Shown here one piece after another: positions 61,832-64,000 of a stretch of DNA of 64,000 nucleotides. Where the stretch lies: NCBI RefSeq assembly GCF_010731595.1, contig NZ_AP022582.1, positions 2,232,001 through 2,296,000 on the forward strand. The letters run 5' to 3'. The first letter of the stretch is position 1. Each line of letters opens with the position of its first letter. Position numbers and translations under genes: made by a program. The notes beneath the pieces were generated by a model. That model worked only from the letters and a program-made list of their open reading frames with translations, ran no database searches and had not been told where the DNA came from. The stretch comes from Mycobacterium seoulense. GTDB taxonomy: Bacteria > Actinomycetota > Actinomycetes > Mycobacteriales > Mycobacteriaceae.

Positions 61832-64000
61832 TGGCCAGGGAGTCCATGGCGTCACACGACGATGCCGTGAACACCATGTGCGCATACTGCGGCGTCGGAT
61901 GCGGAATGGTGCTGCAGGTCACAACCGATCCCGACAGCGGTCGGCGTCACATCGCGAAGTCGATTGGGGACAAAGAACATCCGGCTAACTTCGGCCGGTT
62001 GTGCACCAAGGGCGCCACCACTTCGGACGTGCTCAACGCACCCGGCCGGATGGAGTCGGCGCACCTGCGCGCCGACCGCGGGGAACCCGTCGAGGCCGTC
62101 GATATGGACAGCGCGATCACTCAGTGCGCGAACCGGTTACGGGCGGTCATCGACGCGCATGGCCCGGATTCCTTTGCCATGTATGTGTCGGGCCAGATGT
62201 CCATCGAGGCGCAGTACCTGGCGAACAAGTTGACCAAAGGCTTCATCGGCACCAACCAGATCGAGTCGAACTCACGGCTGTGCATGGCGAGCGCCGGTTC
62301 CGGCTACAAGCTCTCCCTGGGCGCCGACGGGCCGCCCGGCTCGTACCAAGACTTCGAACACGCCGACGTCTTCTTCGTCATCGGCGCCAACATGGCCGAC
62401 TGCCATCCCATCCTGTTCTTGCGGATGATGGAGCGCGTCAAGGCCGGGGCCAAACTGATCGTCGTCGATCCGCGCCGCACCGCGACCGCGGAGAAGGCCG
62501 ACCTGTTCCTCCAGATCGCCCCCGGTTCCGATCTGGCACTCCTCAACGGGTTGCTGCACCTGATCGTCGAGAACGGACACACGGAACCCGAATTCATCGC
62601 CGATTTCACCGAGGGGTGGGAGGTGATGCCCAGCTTCCTGGAGCAGTACGCCCCCGACACGGTCAGCGAGATCACCGGGATCCCCGAAGACGACATCCGC
62701 ACCGCGGCGCGGATGATCGGCGAGGCCGAGAATTTCGTGAGCTGCTGGACCATGGGCCTCAACCAGAGCACCCACGGCACCTGGAACACCAACGCGATCT
62801 GCAACCTGCACCTGGCCACCGGCGCGATCTGCAAGACGGGCAGCGGCCCCTTCTCGCTGACGGGCCAGCCCAACGCGATGGGCGGCCGCGAAATGGGTTA
62901 CATGGGACCGGGATTGCCCGGCCAGCGCTCCGTCCTGTCCGCGGACGACCGCGCCTTCGCCGAAGACCAGTGGGGCGTTCCCCGGGGGACGCTCCGCACC
63001 GAGGTCGGTACCGGCACGATCGACATGTTCTCCCGGATGGCCGAGGGCGAAATCAAAGCATGCTGGATCGTGTGCACCAATCCCGTTGCCTCCGTGGCAA
63101 ACCGGAGAACGGTGCTGGCCGGCCTGGAGCGCGCCGAATTGGTCATCGCCCAGGACGCCTTCCTCCAAACGGAGACCAACGAATACGCCGACGTGCTGCT
63201 GCCGGCGGCCCTGTGGTCGGAGGCGGAGGGGGTGATGGTCAATTCCGAGCGCAACATGACGCTGTTCCAGCCGGCCGTCGCCGCCCCCGGTGACGCGATG
63301 CCCGACTGGCAGATCATCGCCCGGATCGCCTGCGAAATGGGATATTCGGAGGCATTCAGCTATAACTCCGCCGAGGAAGTCTTCGACGAGATCAAGCGAT
63401 TCTCGAACCCGAAGACCGGCTACGACCTGCGGGGGGTCAGCTACCAGAGACTGCGTCGAAGCCCGCTGCAGTGGCCGTGCGCGCCGGGCCGCCCGGGCGA
63501 CCGCAACCCCATTCGCTACCTCAACGACGGGGTGAGTCAGGCCCGGCGGGTCCGCGAGGACGGCACCGCACCCCGGCTGGCCTTCCCCACCGAGAACGGC
63601 CGCGCGGCGTTCTACGCGCGCCCGCACCTGCCGCCCGAGGAAATGCCGGACGACGACTATCCATTCCTGTTGAACACCGGCCGCCTGCCACACCAGTGGC
63701 ACACGATGACCAAGACGGGCAAGGTCGCCAAGCTCAACAAGCTCAATCCCGGGCCGTTCGTCGAAATCCATCCCGGGGATGCCGCACGGCTGGGAATCAC
63801 CGACGGCGACGCGATAGAAATCGCTTCCCGGCGCGGTCGCGCCGTGCTGCCCGCCTCGATCAGCGACCGGGTGCGCCCCGGCAACTGCTTCGCCCCGTTC
63901 CACTGGAACGACGTGTTCGGCGAATACCTGGCGATCAACGCGGTCACCAACGATGCGGTGGACCCGATCTCGAACCAACCGGAATTCAAAGCGTGCGCCG
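61832..64000 (+). CDS. Assimilatory nitrate reductase catalytic subunit (NasA/NarB-type molybdoenzyme), 3' truncated
   Basis: 723 codons without a stop up to the window end. GTG at 61832 has GGAGG seven bases upstream; ATG at 61847 is possible. Fe4S4 site: MCAYCGVGCGM (Cys17, Cys20, Cys24) and GRLCTKGAT (Cys58). Bis-MGD domain: NSRLCMASAGSGYKLSLGAD carries the Cys ligand to Mo; GPPGSYQDFEHADVFFVIGA, WTMGLNQSTHGTWNTNAICN and LTGQPNAMGGREMGYM are typical of assimilatory nitrate reductases. C-terminal molydopterin-dinucleotide binding domain begins about residue 610. It reduces nitrate to nitrite in the cytosol and is close to NarK, which could supply the nitrate. An FAD or ferredoxin partner is not seen in the window. 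Confidence 0.83.

Noticed and set aside
62001..63293. 430-residue plus-strand open frame
   Set aside because: Out of frame with the true nitrate reductase reading, which runs off the window without a stop. Arg/His-rich, no domain.
62272..63978. 568-residue minus-strand open frame
   Set aside because: Antisense to the nitrate reductase, whose plus-strand motifs (MCAYCGVGC, NSRLCMASA) are clear. Low-complexity composition.

Overview
The window is high-GC DNA from a Mycobacterium, most probably a slow grower. Evidence: EmbR-type SARP-FHA regulator, TIGR00027-type methyltransferase, DUF732 secreted proteins, F420-type (Ddn-like) reductase, haemophore-like secreted protein, several lipoproteins with clean lipoboxes, a PknD-type NHL propeller, and many 4-bp ATGA/GTGA start-stop overlaps. 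The block from about 35.9 to 61.6 kb follows, from memory, the M. tuberculosis order Rv2313c/Rv2314c to Rv2330c: pmbA-tldD, uspABC, universal stress protein, rocE, rocD, DDAH, AsnC regulator, ECF transporter, MarR, narK, lppP. Accessory genes interrupt that order. Species cannot be fixed from the sequence alone.

Layout. 0-7.8 kb: 5' end of an AMP ligase, a thioesterase-like protein, VIT-type transporter, two Gly/Pro-rich secreted proteins, two methyltransferases, a Ddn-like reductase, YihY protein, DUF3072 and DUF2505 proteins. 7.8-10.7 kb: a STAS anti-anti-sigma protein translationally coupled to an 856-residue GAF-GAF-GAF-PP2C-HATPase switch protein. 10.8-21.5 kb: the standout locus, a single 3315-codon gene encoding SARP/BTAD, nucleotide cyclase, AAA ATPase and TPR regions followed by about fifteen NTF2/SnoaL-like domains (one orphan plus seven tandem two-domain units of 267-272 residues), overlapped at its stop by an S51/cyanophycinase-like gene. 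21.7-25.2 kb: a haemophore-like protein, a small Cys-repeat secreted protein, a TPM-domain protein, tRNA-Cys, a YchJ-like protein and an odd P450. 25.5-31 kb: a signalling locus with EmbR-like regulator and receptor Ser/Thr kinase, divergent from a secreted beta-propeller-like protein and a lipoprotein with a PknD-like NHL propeller. 31.3-35.6 kb: LipJ-like hydrolase-cyclase, an IS-end-like repeat cluster, a CAU tRNA next to a decayed tyrosine integrase (old integration site), an MgtC/DUF4010 membrane protein and two DUF732 paralogues.

36-61 kb: CMD-family protein; pmbA-tldD; UspABC sugar importer without its own ATPase; the minus-strand arginine/ornithine operon (DDAH, intact rocD, rocE, universal stress protein) facing its probable AsnC/Lrp regulator across an AT-rich spacer; a sulfatase-SRPBCC pair inserted into the conserved order; a two-gene ECF transporter with divergent MarR; a degenerate FHA-ABC protein; a phytase-esterase-like lipoprotein; an acyl-CoA oxidase-like flavoprotein; NarK and LppP. 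61.8 kb to the end: an assimilatory nitrate reductase catalytic subunit, truncated by the window, preceded by a leader that folds into two hairpins.

Most genes on a strand abut or overlap by 4-8 bp, so operon calls are fairly secure. Start codons were chosen by visible ribosome sites, domain boundaries and overlaps. Family names come from motif recognition, not searches.
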